Source of the DNA: Alphaproteobacteria bacterium
GTDB lineage: Bacteria > Pseudomonadota > Alphaproteobacteria > Rhodospirillales > Rhodospirillaceae
DNA: 8,196 nt
Assembly: GCA_003250275.1 (NCBI GenBank)
Contig: QKGW01000227.1
Coordinates: forward strand, 1-8,196
Direction of reading: 5' to 3'
Shown: piece by piece, positions 1-6,000 of the stretch
How the letters are laid out: every line of letters begins with the position of its first letter
How positions within the stretch are numbered: position 1 is the stretch's first letter
Made by a program: the position numbers and the translations under genes
The notes under the pieces: generated by a model
The model's database searches: none
Told to the model about the DNA's origin: nothing
Seen by the model: only the letters and a program-made list of their open reading frames with translations

Positions 1-144
1 CTCGCCGCCGCCGACCCGCGCCGCCGCTTCCTCAAGGACCGCAGACTGGTGTCCAACGCCAAACTCAAAGCCGCCCTCGGCTGGACCCCGCGCTACCCCA
101 CCTACCGCGACGGCCTCCGCGCGATCCTGGCGGCGGAGGGGTAA
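1..144 (+). CDS. SDR / NAD-dependent epimerase-like oxidoreductase, C-terminal fragment
   Basis: This is the last 47 codons of a gene that begins upstream of the window; frame 1 is open to the TAA at 142-144. The visible tail includes a lysine/arginine-rich stretch followed by VSNAKLKAALGWTPRYPTY and a short final helix. That pattern (a conserved S/R-N-x-K/R-L, then LGWxPRYPTYRDGL) is typical of the C-terminus of extended SDR proteins annotated as NAD(P)-dependent epimerase/oxidoreductase, including the E. coli YeeZ-like group. The Rossmann fold and the catalytic Tyr-x-x-x-Lys lie outside the window, so substrate and reaction cannot be read. It is convergent with the hydrolase to its right and is followed by a probable bidirectional terminator. 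The family assignment rests only on the tail and is moderately secure. Confidence 0.7.
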   Translation, partial: LAAADPRRRFLKDRRLVSNAKLKAALGWTPRYPTYRDGLRAILAAEG

Positions 145-151
145 CACCAGG

Positions 152-192
152 CCAGGGCTCCGCCCTGGACCCGCTGGGGCCTTGGGCCCCAG
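152..192. repeat. Paired GC-rich hairpins, left half of an intergenic palindrome cluster
   Basis: Two perfect stem-loops sit back to back just after the SDR stop codon. Hairpin A has 7-bp arms CCAGGGC (152-158) and GCCCTGG (162-168) around TCC. Hairpin B has 8-bp arms CTGGGGCC (174-181) and GGCCCCAG (185-192) around TTG. Neither is followed by a T-run. They look like the short GC-rich palindromes scattered between genes in many GC-rich alphaproteobacteria. Copy number cannot be judged from one window, so 'repeat' is an inference. Confidence 0.6.
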
Positions 193-203
193 ACCCCATT
201 CCT

Positions 204-249
204 TTCCCAAGCAAAAGGGCCATCGAACGATGGCCCTTTTGCTTGGGAA
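204..249. terminator. Bidirectional intrinsic terminator, 22-bp perfect stem
   Basis: The arms 204-225 and 228-249 are perfect reverse complements, 22 bp each, separated by only AA. Within them the GC-rich core GGGCCATCG (217-225) / CGATGGCCC (228-236) is flanked by AAAA (213-216) on the left and TTTT (237-240) on the right. A stem followed by a U-tract therefore forms on transcripts from either strand. It lies between the + strand SDR gene ending at 144 and the - strand hydrolase ending at 329, exactly where one element could terminate both. The function is inferred from structure and position. Confidence 0.85.
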
Positions 250-262
250 GCGAGCGGGAGGT

Positions 263-307
263 CCGGAGGGTCCGAGACCCTCCGGCGGGGTTCGGGGCAG
301 CGCCCCG
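263..307. repeat. Paired GC-rich hairpins, right half of an intergenic palindrome cluster
   Basis: Two further perfect stem-loops lie on the hydrolase side of the terminator. Hairpin D has 10-bp arms CCGGAGGGTC (263-272) and GACCCTCCGG (276-285) with loop CGA. Hairpin E has 6-bp arms CGGGGC (293-298) and GCCCCG (302-307) with loop AGC. With the pair at 152-192 they bracket the terminator roughly symmetrically, two hairpins on each side. No T-run follows either one. They could be REP-like elements, mRNA 3'-end stabilisers, or remnants of a small repeat family. Confidence 0.6.
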
Positions 308-328
308 GTCCGGTTTCGCCCGTCGCCG

Positions 329-1123
329 TCAGAACCGTTCGGCGAGGAGGGCGTCGAGGGTTCGGGTGAGGAGCGCGAGGTCGTCGGGGCGGGAGAGGCG
401 GTGGTCGCCGTCCTTGATCAGGGTGATCCGGGTATCGGCGCTGTCGAGTTTGTCGGCGATCGCGAGCGCGGTCTGCCAGTCGACCGAGGCGTCCTGCATT
501 CCCTGGAGGATGCGCACCGGGCCGGAAAACGGGATGGGTTTGCGCAGCAGGAGGTTGTTGCGTCCGTCCTCGATCATCAGGCGGGTGACGGGGTAGGTGC
601 CGCAGGGTTCGTCGTCGTCGGCGATTTCCACGATTTCGCCGCGCGCGAGGGCTTCGCGCTGGTCCTCGGTGAGCGCGGGCCACATCGAATCCTCGGTGAA
701 GTCGGGCGCGGGGGCGATGCCGATCACCGCCTTGACCCGGTCGGGGCGGGCGATCGCGGCGAGCAGCGCGACCCAGCCGCCCATCGACGAGCCGACGAGC
801 ACGAGCGGGCCCTCGGTGAGGTCGTCGATCACCGCGAGGGTGTCGTCGCGCCAGCGCCCGATGCAGCCGTCGGTGAACTTGCCGCTCGAAACGCCGTGGC
901 CGAACATGTCGAAGCGGAGGAAGCCGAGGCCGGCGGAGTCCGCGTGGGCGTGAAGGTGGGTGGCCTTGCCGCCCTCCATGTCGGACATCAGGCCGTGCAA
1001 AAAAACCACAGTCGGAGCCGGAGTTTTCCCAGGGGGTACAATGGTGCGGCGATAGGCGATGGACGCGCCATCCGCGCGTGTTAATATCCCGCAGTCGTCG
1101 CGGCCTGGAATCGGGTCGGACAT
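329..1123 (-). CDS. Serine alpha/beta hydrolase, ABHD10-like
   Basis: This 264-residue protein is a complete alpha/beta hydrolase. The nucleophile elbow is GSSMGG with Ser113; the acid is Asp211 in GMQDASVDW and the base is His241 in DGDHRLS, giving a full Ser-Asp-His triad. The oxyanion region is FLHGLMSDMEGGKA (residues 41-54). The order FLHG...GGKA / RFDMFGHGVSSG / RWRDD...DDL / GPLVLVGSSMGGW closely resembles mammalian ABHD10, a mitochondrial esterase and acyl-protein thioesterase, from which I infer esterase/thioesterase activity on an unknown acyl substrate. There is no signal peptide or membrane segment, so it is probably cytoplasmic. The ATG at 1123 is chosen because family similarity starts just after it; GGGAAAA a few bases upstream is a weak ribosome-binding site. 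An upstream in-frame start would overlap the divergent glycosyltransferase. A run of seven T in the coding strand encodes part of VVFLHG but the frame is intact. Confidence 0.9.
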   Translation of the reverse strand: MSDPIPGRDDCGILTRADGASIAYRRTIVPPGKTPAPTVVFLHGLMSDMEGGKATHLHAHADSAGLGFLRFDMFGHGVSSGKFTDGCIGRWRDDTLAVIDDLTEGPLVLVGSSMGGWVALLAAIARPDRVKAVIGIAPAPDFTEDSMWPALTEDQREALARGEIVEIADDDEPCGTYPVTRLMIEDGRNNLLLRKPIPFSGPVRILQGMQDASVDWQTALAIADKLDSADTRITLIKDGDHRLSRPDDLALLTRTLDALLAERF

Positions 1124-1168
1124 CGATTTTCCCGTGTGTTCGTGAGTGAAAAGGAAGGCTCGGCGTTG
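1124..1168. other. 45-bp divergent gap between hydrolase and GT4 genes
   Basis: The two genes are transcribed away from each other from starts only 45 bp apart, so at least one promoter must lie inside the neighbouring coding sequence or overlap it. The gap carries the GT4 ribosome-binding site AAGGAAGG (1151-1158). On the + strand TACAAT (1037-1042) and TAATAT (1082-1087), both inside the hydrolase gene, resemble -10 boxes, but neither has a recognisable -35 box at the right distance. I see no promoter I would assert. Confidence 0.4.
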
Positions 1169-2359
1169 ATGAACGAGTCTAGCAGCAGCGGCATTGCCGG
1201 CCAAGCCGCCCCTGCGGTTCTACAGGTTTTGCCCCGGCTCGACACCGGGGGGGTGGAGCGCGGCACGATCGAGATCGCCGAGGCCCTGCGGGATGCGGGC
1301 GCGCGGCCGGTCGTGGTGTCCGCGGGCGGCCAGCTGGAGCGTGAGCTGGATCGTCTCGACGCGATCCACGTGCGCCTGCCGGTGCAGACCAAGAACCCGT
1401 TGAAGATGTGGCGCAACGTCGACGCGCTCGTCGACGTGATCCGGCGCTACGACGTCAAGCTCGTGCACGCGCGGTCGCGCGCCCCGGCGTGGAGCGCGTG
1501 GGCTGCCGCGCGGCGCTGCGGCGTGCCCTTCCTCACCACCTTCCACGGTGCGTACAACCGCGGGCCGCTTGGCCTCAAGGGCGCCTACAACAAGATCATG
1601 GCCGCGGGCGACCGGGTGATCGCGATTTCGCAGTTCATCGCGCGCCATGTGCAGGAGCTCTACCACGTTCCGCAGGAGCGTATCCGGGTGATCCCGCGCG
1701 GCGTCGATCTCAAGCGCTTCGATCCGTCGCGGGTCAGCCCCGAGCGGATGATCGCGCTCGCGACGCAGTGGCGCGTGCCCGAGGACAAGCCGGTGATCAT
1801 GCTGCCCGGCCGCCTGACGCGCTGGAAGGGGCAGCTGGTGCTGGTGGAGGCGCTCGCCCGTCTCGGGCGCACCGATCTGCGCTGTCTCCTCGTCGGCTCC
1901 GACCAGGGGCGCAGCCGTTACCGCGAGCAGGTCGAGGCGGCGGTGAAGGCGAAGGGCCTCGAAGCCGTGGTGCACATCGTCAACGGCTGCAACGACATGG
2001 CCGCGGCCTACATGCTCACCGATTTCGTGGTCTCGGCGTCCACCGATCCCGAGGCGTTCGGCCGGGTGATCGTCGAGGCGCAGGCGATGGGCCGCCCGGT
2101 GATCGCCACCCGCCACGGCGGCGCGCTCGAAACCGTGACGCCGGGCGAGACCGGCTGGCTGGTCGCGCCCTCCGATCCGGGCGAACTCGCCGCCGCGATC
2201 GGCCACGCGCTCGACACCACGCACGAGGAGCGCGCGCGCATGGCCGAGGCCTGCCGGGTGCACGCGCGCGAGAACTATTCCCGCGAACTGATGTGTGCGC
2301 GGACCCTCGCGGTCTACGCCGAGCTTCTGGGCGACGCGGCGCCGTGGGCCGCTTCGTGA
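1169..2359 (+). CDS. GT4-family glycosyltransferase (GT-B fold)
   Basis: This 396-residue retaining glycosyltransferase transfers a sugar from a nucleotide donor, most likely during lipopolysaccharide or surface-glycan assembly at the cytoplasmic face of the inner membrane. The N-terminal domain opens with the glycine loop LPRLDTGGVERGT (21-33), the usual acceptor-side motif. The C-terminal domain has PGRLTRWKGQ (213-222), whose Arg215 and Lys220 match the donor-phosphate-binding pair of the family, and the EX7E signature from Glu295 to Glu303 in PEAFGRVIVEAQAMG. Length is normal. The start is the ATG at 1169, 10 nt after AAGGAAGG; TTG at 1166 or GTG at 1136/1142 would add a few residues. It overlaps the next glycosyltransferase, implying a shared pathway. 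Donor and acceptor cannot be read from sequence; the family is secure, the LPS role inferred. Confidence 0.92.
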   Translation: MNESSSSGIAGQAAPAVLQVLPRLDTGGVERGTIEIAEALRDAGARPVVVSAGGQLERELDRLDAIHVRLPVQTKNPLKMWRNVDALVDVIRRYDVKLVHARSRAPAWSAWAAARRCGVPFLTTFHGAYNRGPLGLKGAYNKIMAAGDRVIAISQFIARHVQELYHVPQERIRVIPRGVDLKRFDPSRVSPERMIALATQWRVPEDKPVIMLPGRLTRWKGQLVLVEALARLGRTDLRCLLVGSDQGRSRYREQVEAAVKAKGLEAVVHIVNGCNDMAAAYMLTDFVVSASTDPEAFGRVIVEAQAMGRPVIATRHGGALETVTPGETGWLVAPSDPGELAAAIGHALDTTHEERARMAEACRVHARENYSRELMCARTLAVYAELLGDAAPWAAS

Positions 2360-3303
2360 GCGCCGCCGAACGCATTCTCGTAATCAAGCTCGGCGCGCTC
2401 GGCGACGTGGTGCAGTCGTTCGGGCCGATCCGCGCGATCCGACGCCATCATCCCGCGGCGCAAATCACCGTGCTCACCACGAAACCTTACGCGGCGATGT
2501 ACGAGGCCTGCCCCGACGTCGACGCGGTGTGGGTCGACGTCCGTCCGAAGTGGTATCAGATCGGCGCGTGGTTGGACCTCCGGCGGCGTTTGCGTGCGGG
2601 CGGCTTTTCGAGAGTCTACGATCTCCAGACCTCGGACCGTTCGTCGGGCTACTTCCGCCTGCTCGGCGGCGGCGTCGAGTGGTCGGGGATCGCGCGCGGC
2701 GCGTCGCATCCGCACGCCAACCCGGACCGCGACCGGATGCATACGATCGATCGCCAGGCGGATCAGTTGCGCATGGCGGGCATCGCCGAGACGCCGTTCC
2801 CCGACGTCTCCTGGCTCGATGCCGAGATTTCCGCGCTCGCGCCCGCCGGGCCGTTCGTGCTGCTGGTGCCGGGCGGCGCCGCGCACCGTCCGGGCAAGCG
2901 CTGGCCGTCGGAGCGCTACGCCGAGCTTGCGCGCCGTCTGCTCGCGCGCGGCGTGACGCCCGCGATCCTCGGCACCAAGGCGGAGGCGGCGGAGGCCGCC
3001 GCGATCGCCGCCGCCGCACCCGGCACGGTGTCGCTGATCGGGCGCACCGGCTTCGCCGAGATCGCCGCGCTCGCGCGCCGCGCCGCGGGGGCGGTGGGCA
3101 ACGATACCGGGCCGATGCATCTGATCGCGATCGCCGGGTGTCCCGCGGTGGCGGTCTACGGCCGCGACTCCGATCCCGCCCTGTGCGCCCAGCGCGGACC
3201 GGCGGTGGGAATTCTCAGGGTCGACGACCTCGCCCGCCTCGAGGTCGACGACGTGATGGCGAAATTGGCGGATATCGGCGGTTTGCCGCGCGACGAGAGT
3301 TGA
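2356..3303 (+). CDS. GT9-family glycosyltransferase (heptosyltransferase-like)
   Basis: This 315-residue protein belongs to the GT9 (ADP-heptose:LPS heptosyltransferase) family, which builds the LPS inner core on the cytoplasmic side of the inner membrane. The N-terminal motif ILVIKLGALGDVVQS (7-21) contains the conserved Gly-Asp pair, with Asp17 at the position of the proposed catalytic base in WaaC-type enzymes. The C-terminal donor-side motif is AVGNDTGPMHLIAIAG (246-261), preceded by a VPGGAAHRPGKRWP segment (171-184) typical of GT9. The GTG start at 2356 overlaps the GT4 stop codon as GTGA, so translation is probably coupled; no strong separate ribosome-binding site is seen. Several alphaproteobacterial GT9 proteins are not true heptosyltransferases, so the sugar is uncertain and no waa symbol is given. 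Its TGA stop lies inside a possible promoter for thrS. Confidence 0.92.
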   Translation: MSAAERILVIKLGALGDVVQSFGPIRAIRRHHPAAQITVLTTKPYAAMYEACPDVDAVWVDVRPKWYQIGAWLDLRRRLRAGGFSRVYDLQTSDRSSGYFRLLGGGVEWSGIARGASHPHANPDRDRMHTIDRQADQLRMAGIAETPFPDVSWLDAEISALAPAGPFVLLVPGGAAHRPGKRWPSERYAELARRLLARGVTPAILGTKAEAAEAAAIAAAAPGTVSLIGRTGFAEIAALARRAAGAVGNDTGPMHLIAIAGCPAVAVYGRDSDPALCAQRGPAVGILRVDDLARLEVDDVMAKLADIGGLPRDES

Positions 3304-3328
3304 CAGTCGGCGAACCGGGTGTGCATTT
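3300..3328 (+). promoter_or_regulatory. Possible sigma-70 promoter for thrS
   Basis: A perfect TTGACA -35 hexamer lies at 3300-3305, overlapping the stop codon of the GT9 gene. At the expected 17-bp spacing the -10 region (GCATTT, 3323-3328) is a poor match to TATAAT. Its position just before thrS is sensible, because a translation gene would be expected to have a promoter independent of surface-glycan genes. The weak -10 keeps this tentative. Confidence 0.35.
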
Positions 3329-3329
3329 C

Positions 3330-3367
3330 ATGGGTTCCAAATGACCGAGAAGGCGAAGGACAAGTGA
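3330..3367 (+). other. Two chained mini-ORFs in the thrS leader (MGSK, MTEKAKDK)
   Basis: An ATG at 3330 opens a four-codon frame ending at TGA 3342-3344. That stop overlaps, as ATGA, a second ATG at 3341 opening MTEKAKDK, whose TGA (3365-3367) shares its last base with the thrS ATG at 3367 (TGATG). Each is linked to the next by an overlapping stop/start, the geometry of translational coupling. Neither has a convincing ribosome-binding site, and short frames like these arise easily by chance. GAAGGA (3355-3360), which serves thrS, lies inside the second one. Confidence 0.2.
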
Positions 3368-5286
3368 TGGTCGCGATTACGCTCCCGGACGGTTCGGTCC
3401 GGTCCTACAACGGCCCGGTGACGGGCCTCGACATCGCCCGCGATATCGGCGCGGGCCTCGCCAAGGCCGCGCTCGCGGTCAAGGTGAACGGTGCGATGTG
3501 GGACCTCACTCGAACTCTCACCGAGGATGCGCGCGTTGCCGTCGTCACCGCGAAAGACGAGGACGGCGTCCATCTGCTGCGCCACGACGCCGCGCACGTG
3601 ATGGCCGAGGCGGTGAAGGAGCTCTACCCCGATACCCAGGTCACCATCGGCCCGGCGATCGACAACGGCTTCTACTACGACTTCGCCCGCGAGACGCCGT
3701 TCTCCACCGACGATCTCGACGTGATCGAGGAGCGGATGCGCGACATCGTCGCGCGCGACGAGGCGATCGTGCGCGAGGTGTGGGACCGCAACAAGGCGAT
3801 CGCCTTCTTCGAGAAGCAGGGCGAGGCCTACAAGGCCGAGATCATCCGCGATCTGCCCGAGAGCGAGACGATCACCCTCTACCGCCAGGGCGCGTTCATT
3901 GACCTCTGCCGCGGCCCGCACCTGCCCTCGACCGGCAAGCTCGGCACCGCGTTCAAGCTGATGAAGGTCGCGGGCGCGTATTGGCGCGGCAAGTCCGACA
4001 ACGAGATGCTGCAGCGCATCTACGGCACCGCCTGGCCGAGCAAGAAGGACCTCGACGCCTACCTCACCATGCTCGAAGAGGCGGAGAAGCGCGACCATCG
4101 CCGCATCGGCCGCGAGATGGACCTGTTCCATCAGCAGGAAGAGGCGGTGGGCAGCGTGTTCTGGCACGCCAAGGGCTGGACCCTCTACCGCACCGTCACC
4201 GCCTACATGCGCCGCCGCCTCGAAGCCGCGGGCTACGAGGAGGTGAAGACGCCGCAGCTGGTCGACTATTCGCTCTGGGAGGCTTCGGGCCACGCGGACA
4301 AGTTCGCCGAGAACATGTTCACGATCAAGACCCAGGACGACCGCCACCTCGCGGTCAAGCCGATGAACTGCCCCTGCCACGTGCAGATCTTCCGCCAGGG
4401 GATCAAGAGCTACCGCGACCTGCCGCTGCGCATGGCCGAGTTCGGCTCGTGCCACCGCTACGAGCCCTCGGGCGCGCTGCACGGCATCATGCGCGTGCGT
4501 GCGTTCACCCAGGACGACGCCCATATCTTCTGCACCGAGGACCAGATCACCTCGGAGACGATCGCGTTCTGCCATCTCCTCAAGGCGGTCTACCAGGACT
4601 TCGGCTTCACCGAGGTGCGGGTGAAGTTCTCCGACCGTCCGGCGAAGCGCGCGGGCACCGACGAGACCTGGGACAAGGCCGAGGCGGCGCTGCTCGAAGC
4701 GTCGAAGGCCGCCGGGCTCGAAACCACGCTCAATCCGGGCGAGGGCGCGTTCTACGGGCCGAAACTCGAATTCGTGCTCAAGGACGCGATCGGCCGCGAC
4801 TGGCAGTGCGGCACGTTGCAGGTCGATTTCGTCCTGCCCGAGCGCCTCGATGCGGCCTACGTCGCCGAGGATGGGCAGAAGAAGCGCCCGGTGATGCTGC
4901 ACCGCGCGGTGCTCGGCAGCTTCGAGCGTTTCCTCGGCATCCTGATCGAGAACTTCGCGGGCCGCTTCCCGCTCTGGCTCGCGCCGGTGCAGGCGGTGGT
5001 CGCGCCGATCGTTTCGGACGCCGACGAGTACGCCGAGGAGGTCGCGGCCGAGCTGCGCGCCGCCGGCCTGCGCGTCGAGACCGATCTGCGCAACGAGAAG
5101 ATCAACGCCAAGGTCCGTGAGCATTCGCTCGCCAAGGTTCCGGTGATCGTCGTGGTCGGCCGCCGCGAGGCGGAAAACCGCACCGTCGCCTTGCGCCGCC
5201 TGGGCTCCGATAAGCAAGAAGTCCTTGCGCTCGCGGAGGCTCAAGCTAAACTCAGGGCCGAAGCCAAAGCCCCGGACTTGGGGTAA
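3367..5286 (+). CDS. thrS: Threonyl-tRNA synthetase
   Basis: This 639-residue cytoplasmic class II aminoacyl-tRNA synthetase charges tRNA-Thr with threonine; E. coli ThrS is 642 residues. Domains in order are a TGS domain (about 1-62), an editing domain with HxxxH (His73, His77) and Cys181/His185 that hydrolyses mischarged Ser-tRNA, a catalytic core (about 245-535) and an anticodon-binding domain (about 536-639). The zinc/threonine site is complete: Cys335 in MNCPCH, His386 in DDAHIF and His512 in MLHRAV, one residue offset from E. coli numbering as I recall it. Motif 2 is represented by RMAEFGSCHRYE. The start is the ATG at 3367, six bases after GAAGGA; GTG at 3364 is an in-frame alternative. 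It lies 63 bp after the GT9 gene, possibly with its own promoter, and 117 bp before infC. E. coli thrS is translationally autoregulated; nothing here proves that. Confidence 0.98.
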   Translation: MVAITLPDGSVRSYNGPVTGLDIARDIGAGLAKAALAVKVNGAMWDLTRTLTEDARVAVVTAKDEDGVHLLRHDAAHVMAEAVKELYPDTQVTIGPAIDNGFYYDFARETPFSTDDLDVIEERMRDIVARDEAIVREVWDRNKAIAFFEKQGEAYKAEIIRDLPESETITLYRQGAFIDLCRGPHLPSTGKLGTAFKLMKVAGAYWRGKSDNEMLQRIYGTAWPSKKDLDAYLTMLEEAEKRDHRRIGREMDLFHQQEEAVGSVFWHAKGWTLYRTVTAYMRRRLEAAGYEEVKTPQLVDYSLWEASGHADKFAENMFTIKTQDDRHLAVKPMNCPCHVQIFRQGIKSYRDLPLRMAEFGSCHRYEPSGALHGIMRVRAFTQDDAHIFCTEDQITSETIAFCHLLKAVYQDFGFTEVRVKFSDRPAKRAGTDETWDKAEAALLEASKAAGLETTLNPGEGAFYGPKLEFVLKDAIGRDWQCGTLQVDFVLPERLDAAYVAEDGQKKRPVMLHRAVLGSFERFLGILIENFAGRFPLWLAPVQAVVAPIVSDADEYAEEVAAELRAAGLRVETDLRNEKINAKVREHSLAKVPVIVVVGRREAENRTVALRRLGSDKQEVLALAEAQAKLRAEAKAPDLG

Positions 5287-5314
5287 TCTGGCGACAATTC
5301 ACACGCGCGGCGGG

Positions 5315-5381
5315 CGTCCCCCGAAGGGGGACGTGCCCCGCTCGCGCAATTTCCGGGGGCCGGCGCGCCACGCCTGGCCCC
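5315..5381 (+). promoter_or_regulatory. Structured thrS-infC intergenic leader (two stem-loops)
   Basis: The first stem-loop is perfect: CGTCCCCC (5315-5322) and GGGGGACG (5326-5333) around GAA, with further imperfect pairing outside. No U-run follows, so it is not a classical intrinsic terminator. The second pairs GGGGCC (5356-5361) with GGCCCC (5376-5381) around a 14-nt loop holding the palindrome GGCGCGCC, and ends nine bases before the infC ribosome-binding region begins. These could separate thrS and infC expression by attenuation or RNA processing, or modulate infC translation. Structure is seen; function is inferred. Confidence 0.4.
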
Positions 5382-5389
5382 GTCATTCG

Positions 5390-5406
5390 AAGGGAGGCGA
5401 TTCATA
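5390..5406 (+). promoter_or_regulatory. Shine-Dalgarno and AUA start codon of infC
   Basis: AAGGGAGG (5390-5397) contains the full GGAGG core, and six bases after it lies ATA (5404-5406), in frame with IF-3. The first ATG (5419) is 21 bases from this site and has no good one of its own. This site decides the start: IF-3 genes often use AUU, AUC or AUA, codons that IF-3 itself discriminates against on the 30S subunit. Confidence 0.75.
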
Positions 5407-5940
5407 GCCAGGCCACCGATGGGCGCGAATCCTGCCAAGGACGGACCGCGCGTTAACGAGGACATCACCGCTCACAGCATCCGCTTGATCGACGCAGAAG
5501 GGGAACAGGTCGGGGTCGTCACCCGCGACGACGCCTTGAACCGTGCGTTTGCCGTCGGGCTCGATCTCGTCGAGATCTCGCCGAACGCCGAACCCCCGGT
5601 GTGCAAGATTCTGGACTACGGAAAATTCAAGTACGAGGTCCAGAAGAAGAAAGCCGAGGCGAAGAAAAAGCAGAAGGTCATCGAGATCAAAGAGATCAAG
5701 GTTCGCCCGAACATCGATGACAACGATTACAACATCAAGATGCGTTCGGTCCGCCGCTTCCTCGAGGATGGCGACAAGGTCAAGGTGACGCTCCGCTTCC
5801 GTGGCCGCGAGCTCGCCCACCAGGAGCTTGGCGTCAAGGTGCTCGATCGCATCCGCGACGAGGTCGCCGACCTTGCCAAGGTCGAGCAGTTCCCGAAAAT
5901 GGAAGGACGGCAGATGATCATGGTGATCGCGCCGCGCTGA
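5404..5940 (+). CDS. infC: Translation initiation factor IF-3
   Basis: IF-3 binds the 30S subunit, prevents premature 50S joining and proofreads the start codon and initiator tRNA. Starting at ATA 5404 the protein is 178 residues (E. coli 180), beginning MARPPMGANPAKDGPRVNED. The N-terminal domain carries DLVEISPNAEPPVCKILDYG (54-73). A lysine-rich linker follows (about 74-100, KKKAEAKKKQK), then the C-terminal domain with EIKVRPNIDDNDYN, RFRGRE (131-136) and the closing KMEGRQMIMVIAPR. ATA is preferred over ATG 5419 because only ATA has a well-spaced Shine-Dalgarno sequence, and the added MARPP resembles alphaproteobacterial IF-3 N-termini as I recall them. The ATG start would give 173 residues, still containing the domains. 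A non-AUG start would permit autogenous control as with AUU in E. coli. rpmI and rplT do not follow. Identity is near certain; the start is likely. Confidence 0.97.
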   Translation: MARPPMGANPAKDGPRVNEDITAHSIRLIDAEGEQVGVVTRDDALNRAFAVGLDLVEISPNAEPPVCKILDYGKFKYEVQKKKAEAKKKQKVIEIKEIKVRPNIDDNDYNIKMRSVRRFLEDGDKVKVTLRFRGRELAHQELGVKVLDRIRDEVADLAKVEQFPKMEGRQMIMVIAPR

Positions 5941-5952
5941 CCGTTCGCCGCG

Positions 5953-5977
5953 GGCGCCAGGGGTTATGCCCGGCGCC
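5953..5977 (+). other. Stem-loop between infC and the cheZ-like gene
   Basis: GGCGCC (5953-5958) pairs with GGCGCC (5972-5977); after a one-base bulge (A5959), GGG (5960-5962) pairs with CCC (5969-5971), giving a 9-bp stem. No T-run follows, so termination is doubtful. It may stabilise the infC 3' end or separate expression of infC from the downstream gene. The whole gap between the two genes is only 60 bp. Confidence 0.35.
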
Positions 5978-6000
5978 TCCGGCGGCAAGGGTGGATCTGG

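Noticed and set aside
1007..1016. Run of seven A (T in the hydrolase coding strand) as a programmed frameshift site
   Set aside because: The hydrolase reads through it in frame with intact VVFLHG motif, and no alternative frame gives a meaningful product.
1037..1042. TACAAT as a -10 box for the GT4 gene
   Set aside because: No -35-like hexamer lies 16-18 bp upstream and it is about 130 bp inside the divergent hydrolase gene; too weak to annotate.
1220..2263. A long open frame antisense to the GT4 glycosyltransferase, and a + strand frame from 1408 running into GT9
   Set aside because: Both are shadows with Arg/Ala/His-rich translations. The GT9 protein begins at GTG 2356, where the family motif starts; the part of that frame before 2356 has no homology-like features.
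3219..3252. Direct repeat GGTCGACGAC spaced 24 bp apart at the end of the GT9 gene
   Set aside because: It encodes in-frame VDDLARLEVDDV in the coding sequence and is explained by codon bias and a short protein-level similarity, not by a DNA element.
3328..5244. A 1.9-kb open frame antisense to thrS
   Set aside because: It mirrors thrS codon structure in GC-rich DNA and encodes a compositionally odd Arg/Leu/Asp-rich sequence with no family motif; thrS has every catalytic residue on the other strand.
5293..5298. GACAAT as a -10 box for a separate infC promoter
   Set aside because: The sequence 17 bp upstream (GCCCCG) is not a -35 box; matching by chance is likely.
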